Assembly: GCF_910592395.1 (NCBI RefSeq)
Contig: NC_088320.1
Coordinates: 14,256,501 to 14,320,500 of the forward strand
Length of the DNA stretch: 64,000 nt
Source of the DNA: Lineus longissimus
Lineage: Eukaryota > Nemertea > Pilidiophora > Heteronemertea > Lineidae
Reading direction: 5' to 3'
Position 1 is the first letter of the stretch, and every line of letters starts with the position of its first letter. Below the pieces are notes generated by a model. It was not told the origin of the DNA, did no database searches, and saw only the letters and a program-made list of their open reading frames with translations. The position numbers were made by a program, and so were the translations under genes. Shown piece after piece: positions 1-8,470 of the stretch.

Positions 1-1970
1 AAGGTGATGTTGTGTGATTTGTAAAGTGCTGAAGTCCTAAGTAAGAACCTGATATTATTCCAAACAAAGACCCAGGTGTATGGTACGAAGTTTTCATTAC
101 CGATTTTGATCATAAATGTCATTGAATTTTGTCATTTTAAGCATAAATTCAACCAAAAAGTGGATTTTCTTATACTTTTCCTTGGTGCGATTGGGGGTGG
201 ACACAAAATAGAACGGCCAACAATAAACCACTTGTGAACATAAGTTGATCATTTCATGAGGGCTTTTAAATGCTTTGTTGATCACAGTCATGTCATTTAC
301 CTTTCTCTGCTTTGGTGAGCAGAGATTAATTGATGAATTGGTTCTCTTGGAGAAGGTCCATTAAGTTACACACCATACGGATATTGCCTACGAGCATTTG
401 ATTTGACCATGGCCAATTAGAAATGTAGCTATTGCCTTTATGTGTATGACCGACACCTGCATCTTCTGATGCACACGTCAGTGTACAATTCAGGATGTAG
501 AGGGTGGCCCATTTTGTGTCCTGGGGCAAGTCACTGTTCTTGAACAGACGACTGACTGTAAATTTGCAGAAGGCAATGACAAAAGTTCTACCACCCAGTG
601 ATGCATTTTTCCCCAGTTGAACCGTAGTGGTTGTCATCTGTCATTGGCTAGCGATGTGATACGCGGTGGTAAGACATCAAGAAATACAAAGTACCATGTT
701 ACATGGAGAAGCTAACTAATAATCGCACTATTGTGGATTATACAAGTTTCATATTTGTGATGGATATATTACAACTTCATGCAGCGACGATTCTGGCACT
801 TAGGTCATTGATATCTGGTGAAGGCCACTTGTTATCTTGGTTCTCAATATTTCCCCGCAAAAAAATCACAGGGGGTGAGGTCAGGGGACCGTGGTGACCA
901 TTTAATCTCATGGTTGGTCGCACCAAATGCATCTGCTACTTGCTGGAGACTTCAGTCCATTCGTCAGCCACTCGTTTACCTCAAACACACGCTGCTTAGT
1001 TCTAAGCTGCATTTTGCTGGTCTGAGAAAATGAGCAACCTTTCCAAATTTTAAGGAGTGTGCAATTGAAACACATGCAAAAGGTTTGCATAATTTTGAGG
1101 CCAAACAAAAGGAAACCCTGCACTGGGCAGACAATGTTGATTACCAACACGTTTGTCTGGTTGAGGATCAGTTCTGCCATGGTTGATTGAACTGTTTCGT
1201 GTTCAGTCATCTCTGACAGTTAATTGAATTTAATGGTGTCATAAGAAAGAGGACATCATTGGGTAATAGATGGTGGTTGCCAATTTCCAAAATATTTAGC
1301 CGTGTCCAGGAAATTAACAACTTAATCTCGGTTTCCTTTTTTTTTGAAAAACACTGTATATTTTGAAGATTAATGCAAAGAGAGTGCTTACAAATCATCT
1401 TTTTTGCAAGATGAGACATTTCACTGAAAAAACTGCTCATATATTCATGTTGTCATAGACCTAGTGATCAGTGTGTCAAAGTTCTAACAAAATTGGCCGA
1501 ACATAAAGCGTTCCAAGAACTAAATATTTTTTGTAAAATTTCTGTTCATCAAAGTCACTATTTTAAAAAATCAACCATGTTCCTAGTCCTAGCTACAATT
1601 AACAATGATATATATGCGTATACATGTATATATTAAACATCGTATATCTAGTAGTAATTAATCTCTACCTCGGGTGACACAGAATGTATGGTTTAGAATG
1701 AGGATTTTCTATACACGTCTGCTTATGTAATAATCACACAAAGCAGCAGTGACCCATATCCTCAACCCAAAGGAGGTGTTAAATCCTGCTGCCCTCTGTT
1801 GGATTAGTTACTGGAGCAACTCACCAATGAGATCCCAAGCCCGACAATACCCAATTTCTACCACCGCCTCGGTTCAGTTGTTTATACTCTTCCCATCGAG
1901 GCGGTGGTACAAATCGGGTATTGTGGGGCTTGGGATCTTATTGGTGAGAGGTCCAGTATATTCATATATA
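1..1970. other. Block A, no recognised gene
   Basis: This is AT-rich sequence with short open frames on both strands (for example 326-637 minus and 908-1210 minus). None resembles a protein I recognise. The same frames recur at 30413-32360 because the DNA is duplicated, so conservation between copies is not evidence of coding. The right part holds a strong hairpin at 1820-1948. Confidence 0.6.
1820..1948. repeat. Long hairpin (52-bp inverted arms), MITE-like
   Basis: The arms 1820-1871 and 1897-1948 are nearly perfect reverse complements around a loop of about 25 bases. The outer ends read ctcaccaatgagatccc and, inverted, ctcaccaataagatccc. The inner ends meet at ccaccgcctcg / cgaggcggtgg. 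The size and symmetry suggest a small foldback element. The pogo element inserted about 20 bp to its right. Confidence 0.75.
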
Positions 1971-2317
1971 CAGTAAATGCTCAGTTACCTCGGGATAGGC
2001 CTACTTCAGATCAACTTAGTTTTTGGTATAAAATGGGGCCCAGAGAGGGTATTCATGTAAAATGTGACACTGATTTTTTAGTGAATAGAAGTGTACAGGC
2101 CTATGGTTGATTGGTTTTCTGAAAGAGGACTTGAATGAGACGTGTCCTTTGCCAAGGCCTGGGTCTATTTCATACTATTGTAGGAGAAAAAGAATTAACC
2201 CTTTCTTGTTTTTTAGTGAAATTGGTTTCAGTCATTCAATACGCAGACCTCTGACCAGTGACAATGATTACAACTTTTATCCACCTTTTCGTGTTGTTTG
2301 TACGTTTGGTTGTCTGC

Positions 2318-3712
2318 ATGGATATGCCTAATGATGGTGAGGGTGATATGGAAGGTCATCGTCCTGGTACGTCTAGGCGACTCCATGGCTACCCTGTGGA
2401 GGCACGTCTACGGCATGCATTAGACTGTCAGCATGCTATTGAACATGGTCAGGTTTTGAATGTCGCAGAGTATGCAAGGAGGCATAGATTGGCCAATTCA
2501 ACTTTGCGCGGATGGATTCAGGACATTGACCACCTCATGGACCAGGCAGAACACAATGCTCACAGTCGAAGGGTGCGCATTGATCATGATGGATTATGGC
2601 CTGAGGTTGAAGATGCCGTGCACCAGTCATTTCTTGAGAGGAGGCAGAGAGCTCTGCCTGTATCCAGGTCTGATCTTCGCCAGGATGCTGTTGTAGCCTT
2701 TGAAAATTGGTGGGGTGAGCTTCCTGTCGAAAGACAGGATGAAATGAGGCACCAGCGCCCTGAAAGAGTGAACTTTGTTGCTAGTGATAGGTGGTTGTCA
2801 AGGTTCATGGCCAGAAAGTGCATCACGTTTCGTCGAAAGACCAAGGATACTGCCACATTACCACGTGATGCTGAGGAGAGGGTGGCTAGATTTCAAGAGG
2901 AGGTACGGACTACTGTTCAGGAAAATAACGTCCACACTATTTTTAACTTTAATGAAACTTTTACCCAACTTGATTTTCCGCCAATGTATACTGCTGCAAC
3001 AAAGGGGTCAAAGAACATTGATGTGCGGACATCGAGGGGGAACCCAAAACTGGGTTGTACGGTTGGACTTACAATTGGGTCAAATGGAGAGAAAGCTCCA
3101 GCTCATGTCGTTTTCAGGGAACCCGGTTTTGTTAGGGAAATCAGAGCCCTGCATGACATACCAGAAAATGTAAGGGTAACGTCTTCAAGGTCTGGGTGGG
3201 AGAATGCAGGAACACTGCAGCACTGGCAGGAAGAAATTTTTTTTCCCTTTGTTGGAGACTTTAATCCAAATGAAATTTTGCTTTTGGTAGACAGATTTCG
3301 CCCACATCAGGCCGAACAATTCTGCCAGCCTCTGGTTGAAGCTGGTATTTTACTTGATGACATCCCTGCCAGATGTACATCTCTCGCCCAGCCTCTAGAC
3401 CTAACCGTCATGAGGGGGTTTAAAACCTTGGTCCGTAAGTACTGGAAGGAATGGAAAACCCAGCATACTAATGCAGATGGACAGTGTGACAAAATCCCTC
3501 TCCTATCAGTTCTAGGAATTCTAAGTCATGCATGGGCTGATGTAAGTCCCAATGCAGCAATTCGGGGATTCCAAGTAGCTGGACTCATTCCACGTGAAAA
3601 TGGACAATACGCCGATGCTCAGGCGGAAGGAGGTCTTCTCCTTGATGAAGATGAACTGTCTGATATGGAAGAGGATATTGTGTTTCATGATTACAATGAA
3701 GACAGTGACTGA
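2318..3712 (+). CDS. Pogo/Tigger-like transposase (CENP-B/jerky type), first catalytic Asp replaced
   Basis: This gene encodes a cut-and-paste DNA transposase. Counting from 2258, a psq/CENP-B-like helix-turn-helix lies at residues about 45-92, a second CENP-B-type DNA-binding helix block ends near WLSRFMARKCITFRRKTK, and a DDE_1 domain follows. The second and third catalytic Asp are visible at codons 3290 (LLLVDRFRPH) and 3398 (AQPLDLTV), 36 residues apart. The first catalytic position reads NFNET at 2951-2953, where the family has Asp, so Asn replaces it (AAT for GAT). The tail is acidic. I chose the start at 2318 (ATGG context, MDMPNDGEG) because the frame upstream to 2264 adds only a hydrophobic stretch with no family match. 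The frame is otherwise open over 464 codons. As written the protein is probably catalytically dead, although an assembly error of one base would explain it too. Confidence 0.85.
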   Translation: MDMPNDGEGDMEGHRPGTSRRLHGYPVEARLRHALDCQHAIEHGQVLNVAEYARRHRLANSTLRGWIQDIDHLMDQAEHNAHSRRVRIDHDGLWPEVEDAVHQSFLERRQRALPVSRSDLRQDAVVAFENWWGELPVERQDEMRHQRPERVNFVASDRWLSRFMARKCITFRRKTKDTATLPRDAEERVARFQEEVRTTVQENNVHTIFNFNETFTQLDFPPMYTAATKGSKNIDVRTSRGNPKLGCTVGLTIGSNGEKAPAHVVFREPGFVREIRALHDIPENVRVTSSRSGWENAGTLQHWQEEIFFPFVGDFNPNEILLLVDRFRPHQAEQFCQPLVEAGILLDDIPARCTSLAQPLDLTVMRGFKTLVRKYWKEWKTQHTNADGQCDKIPLLSVLGILSHAWADVSPNAAIRGFQVAGLIPRENGQYADAQAEGGLLLDEDELSDMEEDIVFHDYNEDSD

Positions 3713-4073
3713 CTTGTAACAGAAGTCTGAATTTGTCATAAAGTGTTGACTTTTCGGCTCATGAGACTCATTCCACCAATCAATGTTGAAATTTGGTCTT
3801 TTATAGTGTTGTAATGAGTTGTCTAATGCTGACTGATTTTGACTTTTCATTCAGTGTTAGGATACACTCCAATGCAGACAAGAGCGACCTATTCACTTTT
3901 ATTCTATTACTCAATGAACTCCCAAGGGGTCTGACTTGAATAAACGAAATGAGCATGATGTTCTGACTTCATGTTAATTTAAACACCTATTGAAACAGCT
4001 GTCACCATAAATAAGTGGTCAACTTTCTCTCCCCCATAAAGGCCTCATATTATGTGTTTGCAAAAATTGGCTG
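3713..4073. other. Pogo element 3' untranslated part
   Basis: This is non-coding sequence between the transposase stop and the right terminal repeat. No further open frame or polyadenylation signal is clear. Confidence 0.5.
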
Positions 4074-4290
4074 ATCCCGAGGTAACTGAGCATTTACTGT
4101 ATATATATAATAGGGAGGTCGGCAGATCTATGGAACAACTTCCTTGCTATTGGTTGGGGTTGAGGGATTAGGCTCACGCTTCGGTCGGGAACAATGGACA
4201 ATCTTGAGGGAAGATAGCACGAAATCCGAATCAAGGGTTTTAGAAACATAATGTACTCTTAAACATGTTGAAATAATTGAAAGCAAAAAC

Positions 4291-4387
4291 ATTATTTGAA
4301 CCACAATCTGAATTCACCAATATCATGAACCCTGCATCGACCACATTGATGAATGATGCTACAAGTATATCCAGGGTGTTAATAATA
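4291..4387. repeat. Left arm of 95-bp inverted repeat around minisatellite
   Basis: The sequence from attatttgaaccacaatc to the ccagggtgttaataat motif reappears inverted at 5671-5764, enclosing the minisatellite and 0.5 kb of further sequence. The same pair exists in copy 2 (32543-32638 and 33774-33868). In the inverted copy only the right-hand arm survives (about 59378-59475). Confidence 0.85.
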
Positions 4388-4390
4388 GTC

Positions 4391-5180
4391 CAGACACCAT
4401 GCATGTCCAGGCACCATGCATGCCCAGGCACCAAGCATTTGCAGCTACCTTGCATGTCCATGCACCATGCATGCCCAGGCACCATACATGTCCAGGAACC
4501 ATACATGTCCAGGAACCATGCATGTCCAGGAACCATGCATGCCCAGGCACCATGCATGTCCAGGGACCATACATGTCCAGGAACCATACATGTCCAGGAA
4601 CCATGCATGCCCAGGCACCATGCATGCCCAGGCACCATACATATCCAGGAACCATGCATGTCCAGGAACCATGCATGTCCAGGGACCATACATGTCCAGG
4701 AACCATACATGTCCAGGAACCATGCATGTCCAGGGACCATACATGTCCAGGAACCATGCATGTCCAGGAACCATGCATGTCCACGAACCATGCATGTCCA
4801 GGAACCATGCATGTCCAGGAACCATACATGTCCAGGAACCATACATGTCCAGGAACCATGCATGTCCACGAACCATGCATGTCCAGGAACCATGCATGTC
4901 CACGAACCATGCATGTCCAGGAACCATGCATGTCCAGGAACCATACATGTCCAGGAACCATACATGTCCAGGAACCATGCATGTCCACGAACCATGCATG
5001 TCCAGGAACCATGCATGTCCAGGAACCATACATGTCCAGGAACCATACATGTCCAGGAACCATGCATGTCCACGAACCATGCATGTCCAGGAACCATGCA
5101 TGTCCAGGAACCATGCATGTCCAGGAACCATGCATGTCCAGGAACCATGCATTTCCAGGCAACATGCATTTCCTGGCAAC
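4391..5180. repeat. 17-bp minisatellite array (about 46 units) with 85-bp higher-order period
   Basis: The unit is catgcatgtccaggaac, with a frequent catacatg variant and a rarer ccacg variant. The ccacg variant falls at 4781, 4866, 4900, 4985 and 5070, spacings of 85, 34, 85 and 85, so five units form a higher-order repeat. No unit contains a stop codon in any frame, so all six frames stay open for over 750 bp. The apparent 260-320 residue proteins with a 17-residue period are artefacts of this. The last units (catttccaggcaacatg) are degenerate. Confidence 0.95.
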
Positions 5181-5670
5181 ATGCATGTCCTGCTGTAGTA
5201 GAAATATATACCCAGTGTCAAAACCAACATGCCTTATTATTTCGCTGACTCAGATTTTTAACTTCTGCGGACCCATTTGTAGTACGGTATCCATGATTTC
5301 CGCGGTATTCTTCATATCCTGCTATGACAGTGCCTTTCCTTGTACCCAGACATGCCAGTAACTGTTAGGTAGCAAGGATACATTGCATATCACACAAGTT
5401 CTTAATGGGGGCAGGACATTCATCTGAAGACAGGAAACATTTTCCTTTTTTTAAAAGAAGACAGGAAACATTTTCTTTTTTTAAAAACTGTTTTCCTGAA
5501 TTTGTTATCTAAATCATGGGACATTTTCTGCACTTAGAATCCCCGTGACGGAGCGGGGTTTAGGCTATGCTATGGGTCTGTTCAACAAGCAAGGAAACCA
5601 ATACTGAAAGTGTAAGTAAACGTGTTTTTAAAAAAATGAAAACAACGGAAACAAAGCAATCTATATACAT
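5181..5670. other. Spacer between minisatellite and right inverted arm
   Basis: No gene is seen. A 32-bp stretch (gacaggaaacattttc and following) is duplicated in tandem at about 5419-5480 here but is single in copy 2 near 33560. Confidence 0.55.
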
Positions 5671-5764
5671 TATTAACACCCTGGATATACTGGTAGCATC
5701 ATTCATCAACGTGGTCGATGCAGGGTTCATGATATTGGTTAATTCAGATTGTCGTTCAAATAAT
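5671..5764. repeat. Right arm of 95-bp inverted repeat around minisatellite
   Basis: This is the reverse complement of 4291-4387 with a few mismatches (tattaacaccctgg at its left end). The homologous arm at 59378-59475 lies beside the breakpoint of the inverted duplication. Confidence 0.85.
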
Positions 5765-5998
5765 AAGGAAAATAATATAGCAACAGTACGCTCAAACATT
5801 AAATCGATACCGGTATCATGATCCGTATTCACCGGAACATAATACAACATCGATAGCAAAGTTATTTCTCCAGTTGCAAGGTGGATATTTGTTTTCAATG
5901 GTACGCATAGCTAGCGTGATTGAATCAAAACTTTTTAATAGGTTTGCAGAAATATATGTTCTCTATGCACACTGTTCTCATTTCGTGTCCCATTGACC
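5765..5998. other. Receptor-unit 5' flank
   Basis: No gene. This sequence (aaataatatagcaacagtac to catttcgtgtcccattgacc) is found upstream of every receptor unit, so it marks the 5' side of the amplified unit. Confidence 0.5.
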
Positions 5999-6265
5999 AT
6001 GTTGACTGATAGGTTGACGAAGAGCGTTAAGCTGCGTTTCTATCGATATTCAGTGGTTCTCTACAGTGGTAGTCCGATCGCTAAAGGAGTTCGCGTTCAC
6101 CATCATGGAGGTGTTTACGTCGACCATTATCATAAGATAGGAGTGGATATTGTCAGGGAATTTCAGGTGATTCAGGGACAGACTCTTTGGAAACTGATGT
6201 GTGAAAATTACGGAGAGCTTTGTTCGAACTGTCCCACAGGAAAGGAAAATCGGCCAACCAAATGA
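5999..6265 (+). CDS. ORF88, uncharacterised open frame upstream of GPCR1
   Basis: This 88-codon frame starts MLTDRLTKSVKLRFYRYS and contains a His-rich stretch (VRVHHHGGVYVDHYHK). I do not recognise a family. It is intact in the three C units (here, 34102-34368, 58878-59144) and broken in D and Y units by an extra A in the ctaaaagg run and a later stop. It lies 0.55 kb 5' of the GPCR on the same strand. It could be a small gene, a former exon, or non-coding sequence open by chance. Confidence 0.25.
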   Translation: MLTDRLTKSVKLRFYRYSVVLYSGSPIAKGVRVHHHGGVYVDHYHKIGVDIVREFQVIQGQTLWKLMCENYGELCSNCPTGKENRPTK

Positions 6266-6320
6266 AAAGCGAATAGAGGGCTAAGAGAACTTCGGTATAA
6301 ATAAGTGGTTGTGGTTTATA

Positions 6321-6485
6321 ATGATAATCAACACGTTGATGAAATCGGTTCCATTGGGTTCTGTGTTCTTTAATGACTTCTGTTTGTCGGCAAGATATAT
6401 GACTGATATGTTGTCAGAAGGCCAAAATAAAAATGTCCTCCACATGAAAACCAGGTATTTCATCCAACATATACAGTTTGGATAA
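6321..6485 (+). pseudogene. ORF96 remnant, truncated by frameshift
   Basis: The frame MIINTLMKSVPLGSVFFND runs 54 codons and stops after a one-base difference relative to the 96-codon version in units 2, 3 and 5 (catatacag here, catattacag there). The function is unknown and the frame may never have been a gene. Confidence 0.25.
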
Positions 6486-6699
6486 TCAAGTCAACATGGT
6501 CAAATCTTTCTCATTCAACAAATGATTCAACTAATTCTAATTCAACAAAATCAACAATAAAATTTGAATATGACGTTACCTCAACACGGATTTTTAATGT
6601 GCAACAATGACCTGTAGATCAGTGGACCGTGCTTGATTTGAAGTATAAACTTGAGTTTCCTTATGCAGGAGTGCGAAATGGTGGGAACTTCAGTTAAGA

Positions 6700-6821
6700 C
6701 TTATATAAAATTTTACATAAAATTGTTATATTTGAAGGTTCAGTTAAGGCTAGTAGAATTTTTACATATTATTGTTATAATTTTCTCGTAGATGTTTAAC
6801 AGCTACGAGCTACGATGGTAA
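6700..6821 (+). promoter_or_regulatory. GPCR1 proximal upstream region: TATA-like box, hairpin and uORF
   Basis: A TATA-like ttatataaaa sits at 6701-6710, about 105 bp before the GPCR1 start. It is present in C units and absent from D and Y units, which lack about 60 bp here. A 7-bp inverted pair, ctcgtag (6785-6791) and ctacgag (6803-6809), could form a hairpin. An upstream ATG at 6792 opens a 9-codon frame, MFNSYELRW, whose stop (6819-6821) overlaps the receptor ATG at 6815. This uORF is kept in all seven units. Promoter function is inferred only from position. Confidence 0.45.
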
Positions 6822-7849
6822 CAACTAACGAAACCATTCCTTTCACCACATCGATAGACCGTGGACGATGTTTGTATCCTATATATCCCTTGACTGGTTA
6901 CTATGATTTGGTGTTTTTCACCGTTAATGTAATATTAACGTTAATAATGGCAATAATTGGTTTACCAGCAAATGTACTTGCGATTATTGGCATAGGATAT
7001 GAGCGGCCTTACACATCAACTTCGGTGCTGCTACAAGGTTTAGCCGCGACAGACAGTCTGGTCTTGGTTTCGGTAGTATTTGATGTGCTGTTGCAGGACT
7101 TGTACATGTACACAGGTTTCTGGTTCGAGTATATTTTGTTTCATGCGCAAGCAATACGTTATCTTAACACACTGCAGTTCTTTTCAAAGACAGCATCTAT
7201 CTATATCACTGTTTGCGTTGCCACTGAGCGATTCATTGCTGTCTGCAGGCCTCTGCGGGCGGCAGCTATATGCACAAAGAAGAATGCCTACATCTTACTT
7301 TTCGCAATTTGTTTAGGGGCTTTCTTGTATAGAATACCTTTGATCTTCTTAATCGAGTTGACATTTCATTATGATCCTTGCTCAGGTATGATCCTGCCTG
7401 TGTGGGACATGAGTGATTTGTCCTATAACTATTATTACGATATCATCTACATTAGGAGCCTACATATCATTATCAATTCTTCGATCCCAATAACTATCCT
7501 GACATTTTTCACTGGCTTGATACTATCTGGCTTAGAGCGGGCGACCTCTGCGCATCTCATCAAAAATGATATACATCGAGCTAAGCAAATGAAGATAGTT
7601 ACGTACAGGGTTGTCACAGTGGTGGTAATATTTATATTACTAGAAGTACCGGGTGGGCTTACCCAAATACTGGGACTAATTGAAACATATTCAAGTTTCG
7701 ATGTTGACCATGATATAAGTTTTGCTGTTCTCACTATTTCATACTTTCTGAGCAATTTGAACAGTTTTGTCAATTTCTTCATCTACTGTGCAACGGGACA
7801 ACGGTTTAGACAAGCCTTGGGAAAGGCATTCAAATGTAACAGAAACTGA
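6815..7849 (+). CDS. GPCR1: class A FMRFamide-receptor-like GPCR, C type
   Basis: This is an intronless 344-residue receptor in the plasma membrane, probably for a neuropeptide and acting through a G protein. Seven hydrophobic segments are visible: TM1 about 32-58 (GLPANVLAII), TM2 about 66-90 (LAATDSLVL with the Asp of TM2), TM3 ending VCVATERFIAVCRPL (ERF replaces DRY), TM4 about 155-178, TM5 about 208-236, TM6 about 259-285 (no CWxP; LLEVPGG instead) and TM7 with NSFVNFFIY in place of NPxxY. The N-terminus has a sequon (NET at residue 5) and a Cys at 19. ECL2 carries YDPCS, while the usual Cys at the top of TM3 is absent. The C-tail is very short (FKCNRN). The ECL3 tract (ETYSSFDVDHDISFA) matches D-type receptors although the rest is C type. 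The FMRFamide-receptor family assignment rests on overall likeness and the ligand is unknown. Confidence 0.9.
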   Translation: MVTTNETIPFTTSIDRGRCLYPIYPLTGYYDLVFFTVNVILTLIMAIIGLPANVLAIIGIGYERPYTSTSVLLQGLAATDSLVLVSVVFDVLLQDLYMYTGFWFEYILFHAQAIRYLNTLQFFSKTASIYITVCVATERFIAVCRPLRAAAICTKKNAYILLFAICLGAFLYRIPLIFLIELTFHYDPCSGMILPVWDMSDLSYNYYYDIIYIRSLHIIINSSIPITILTFFTGLILSGLERATSAHLIKNDIHRAKQMKIVTYRVVTVVVIFILLEVPGGLTQILGLIETYSSFDVDHDISFAVLTISYFLSNLNSFVNFFIYCATGQRFRQALGKAFKCNRN

Positions 7850-8470
7850 TAATTGATTTTGGAGTAGAATGTCAGAAGTAATGTTTTTTTCCTCTCACAA
7901 TGTAGCCCTAGTATGTGGCTTCAGAACACCTCGAACAATAATAATTTAATATACTATTATCAATTACAATTTCCCGGATTTAAAAAGATAATCCGTCATA
8001 ACGTCACTGTGAAGCGACACGGCTCCTCATTTATATATGTCAGGGTCACTGTAAAGTGCCACGGCCCCTCATTGAAACTAAAGGGGAACACAAACGACGC
8101 ATCAACATTGTGAAAATCAATTGCACTTTCCATTTTCTCTTTTCAACTGATGGTTAACGATGTCAATTACCTGTTTGGGTGTCCGTCCCAGTCTTAAGAT
8201 TCTCTCTGTAATTTTTCAAGAGCTAAATTGTGTCTTCTCATTTCTTCTTGGTAACCATTTTTATCTACATGACTTTGAAAAGATAAGATGGAACAGACCA
8301 TTTTCGCTAATGCTGGTCGATGGACATATCCGCGGCATTATATTTTCGGCAGACAAGAATGTTTTTCTCATCAATATATCAATCGTCTATTGCTCCCAAG
8401 AGCTACTACCAGTGAATATGTGTCAACAGGTCTCAATGTATAGAGTAATTAAGCCGATAGCACAAAAATA
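7850..8470. other. Receptor-unit 3' block, non-coding
   Basis: This conserved 3' flank follows every receptor (catcagaacacctcgaacaa-like start, then aatttcccgg, then the gtccgtcccagtctt region). The 103-codon frame at 8160-8471 starts MSITCLGVRP. It is open in C units but not in D or Y units, and I do not recognise it. It may be part of an old transposon attached to the unit. Confidence 0.45.

Larger units (their letters stand above)
1971..4099 (+). mobile_element. Pogo/Tigger-type DNA transposon, complete ends
   Basis: Perfect 26-bp terminal inverted repeats lie at 1971-1996 and 4074-4099 (beginning cagtaaatgctcagttacct). They are flanked by TA on both sides (1969-1970 and 4100-4101), the target duplication typical of Tc1/mariner-pogo elements. 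The duplicated copy near 32340-32365 has the same flanks with only a (TA)n run, which is the empty site. The element is 2,129 bp and holds a single transposase gene. Perfect ends and absence from copy 2 suggest a recent insertion. Confidence 0.93.

Noticed and set aside
326-637. 103-codon minus-strand frame, repeated at 30749-31048
   Set aside because: The repetition is due to segmental duplication. No motif is recognised, there is no start context or neighbouring exon, and the copies differ without a coding pattern I can see.
2258-2317. Hydrophobic N-terminal extension as a signal peptide of the pogo transposase
   Set aside because: The frame begins with GTG, the first ATG is 2264, and a nuclear transposase needs no signal peptide. 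The start at 2318 fits better.
4240-5361. Six overlapping long open frames with 17-residue repeats (also 32544-33493)
   Set aside because: The 17-bp unit simply lacks stop codons in every frame. Equal openness on both strands and the array's own turnover argue against a protein.
5999-6265. ORF88 as an LRAT/NC-type domain because of its HHHGGVYVDHYHK stretch
   Set aside because: The spacing to a catalytic Cys and the rest of that fold could not be matched; the likeness is a few residues only.
7447-7782. 111-codon minus-strand frame inside GPCR1 and similar ones in other receptors
   Set aside because: These are antisense shadows of the receptor genes.
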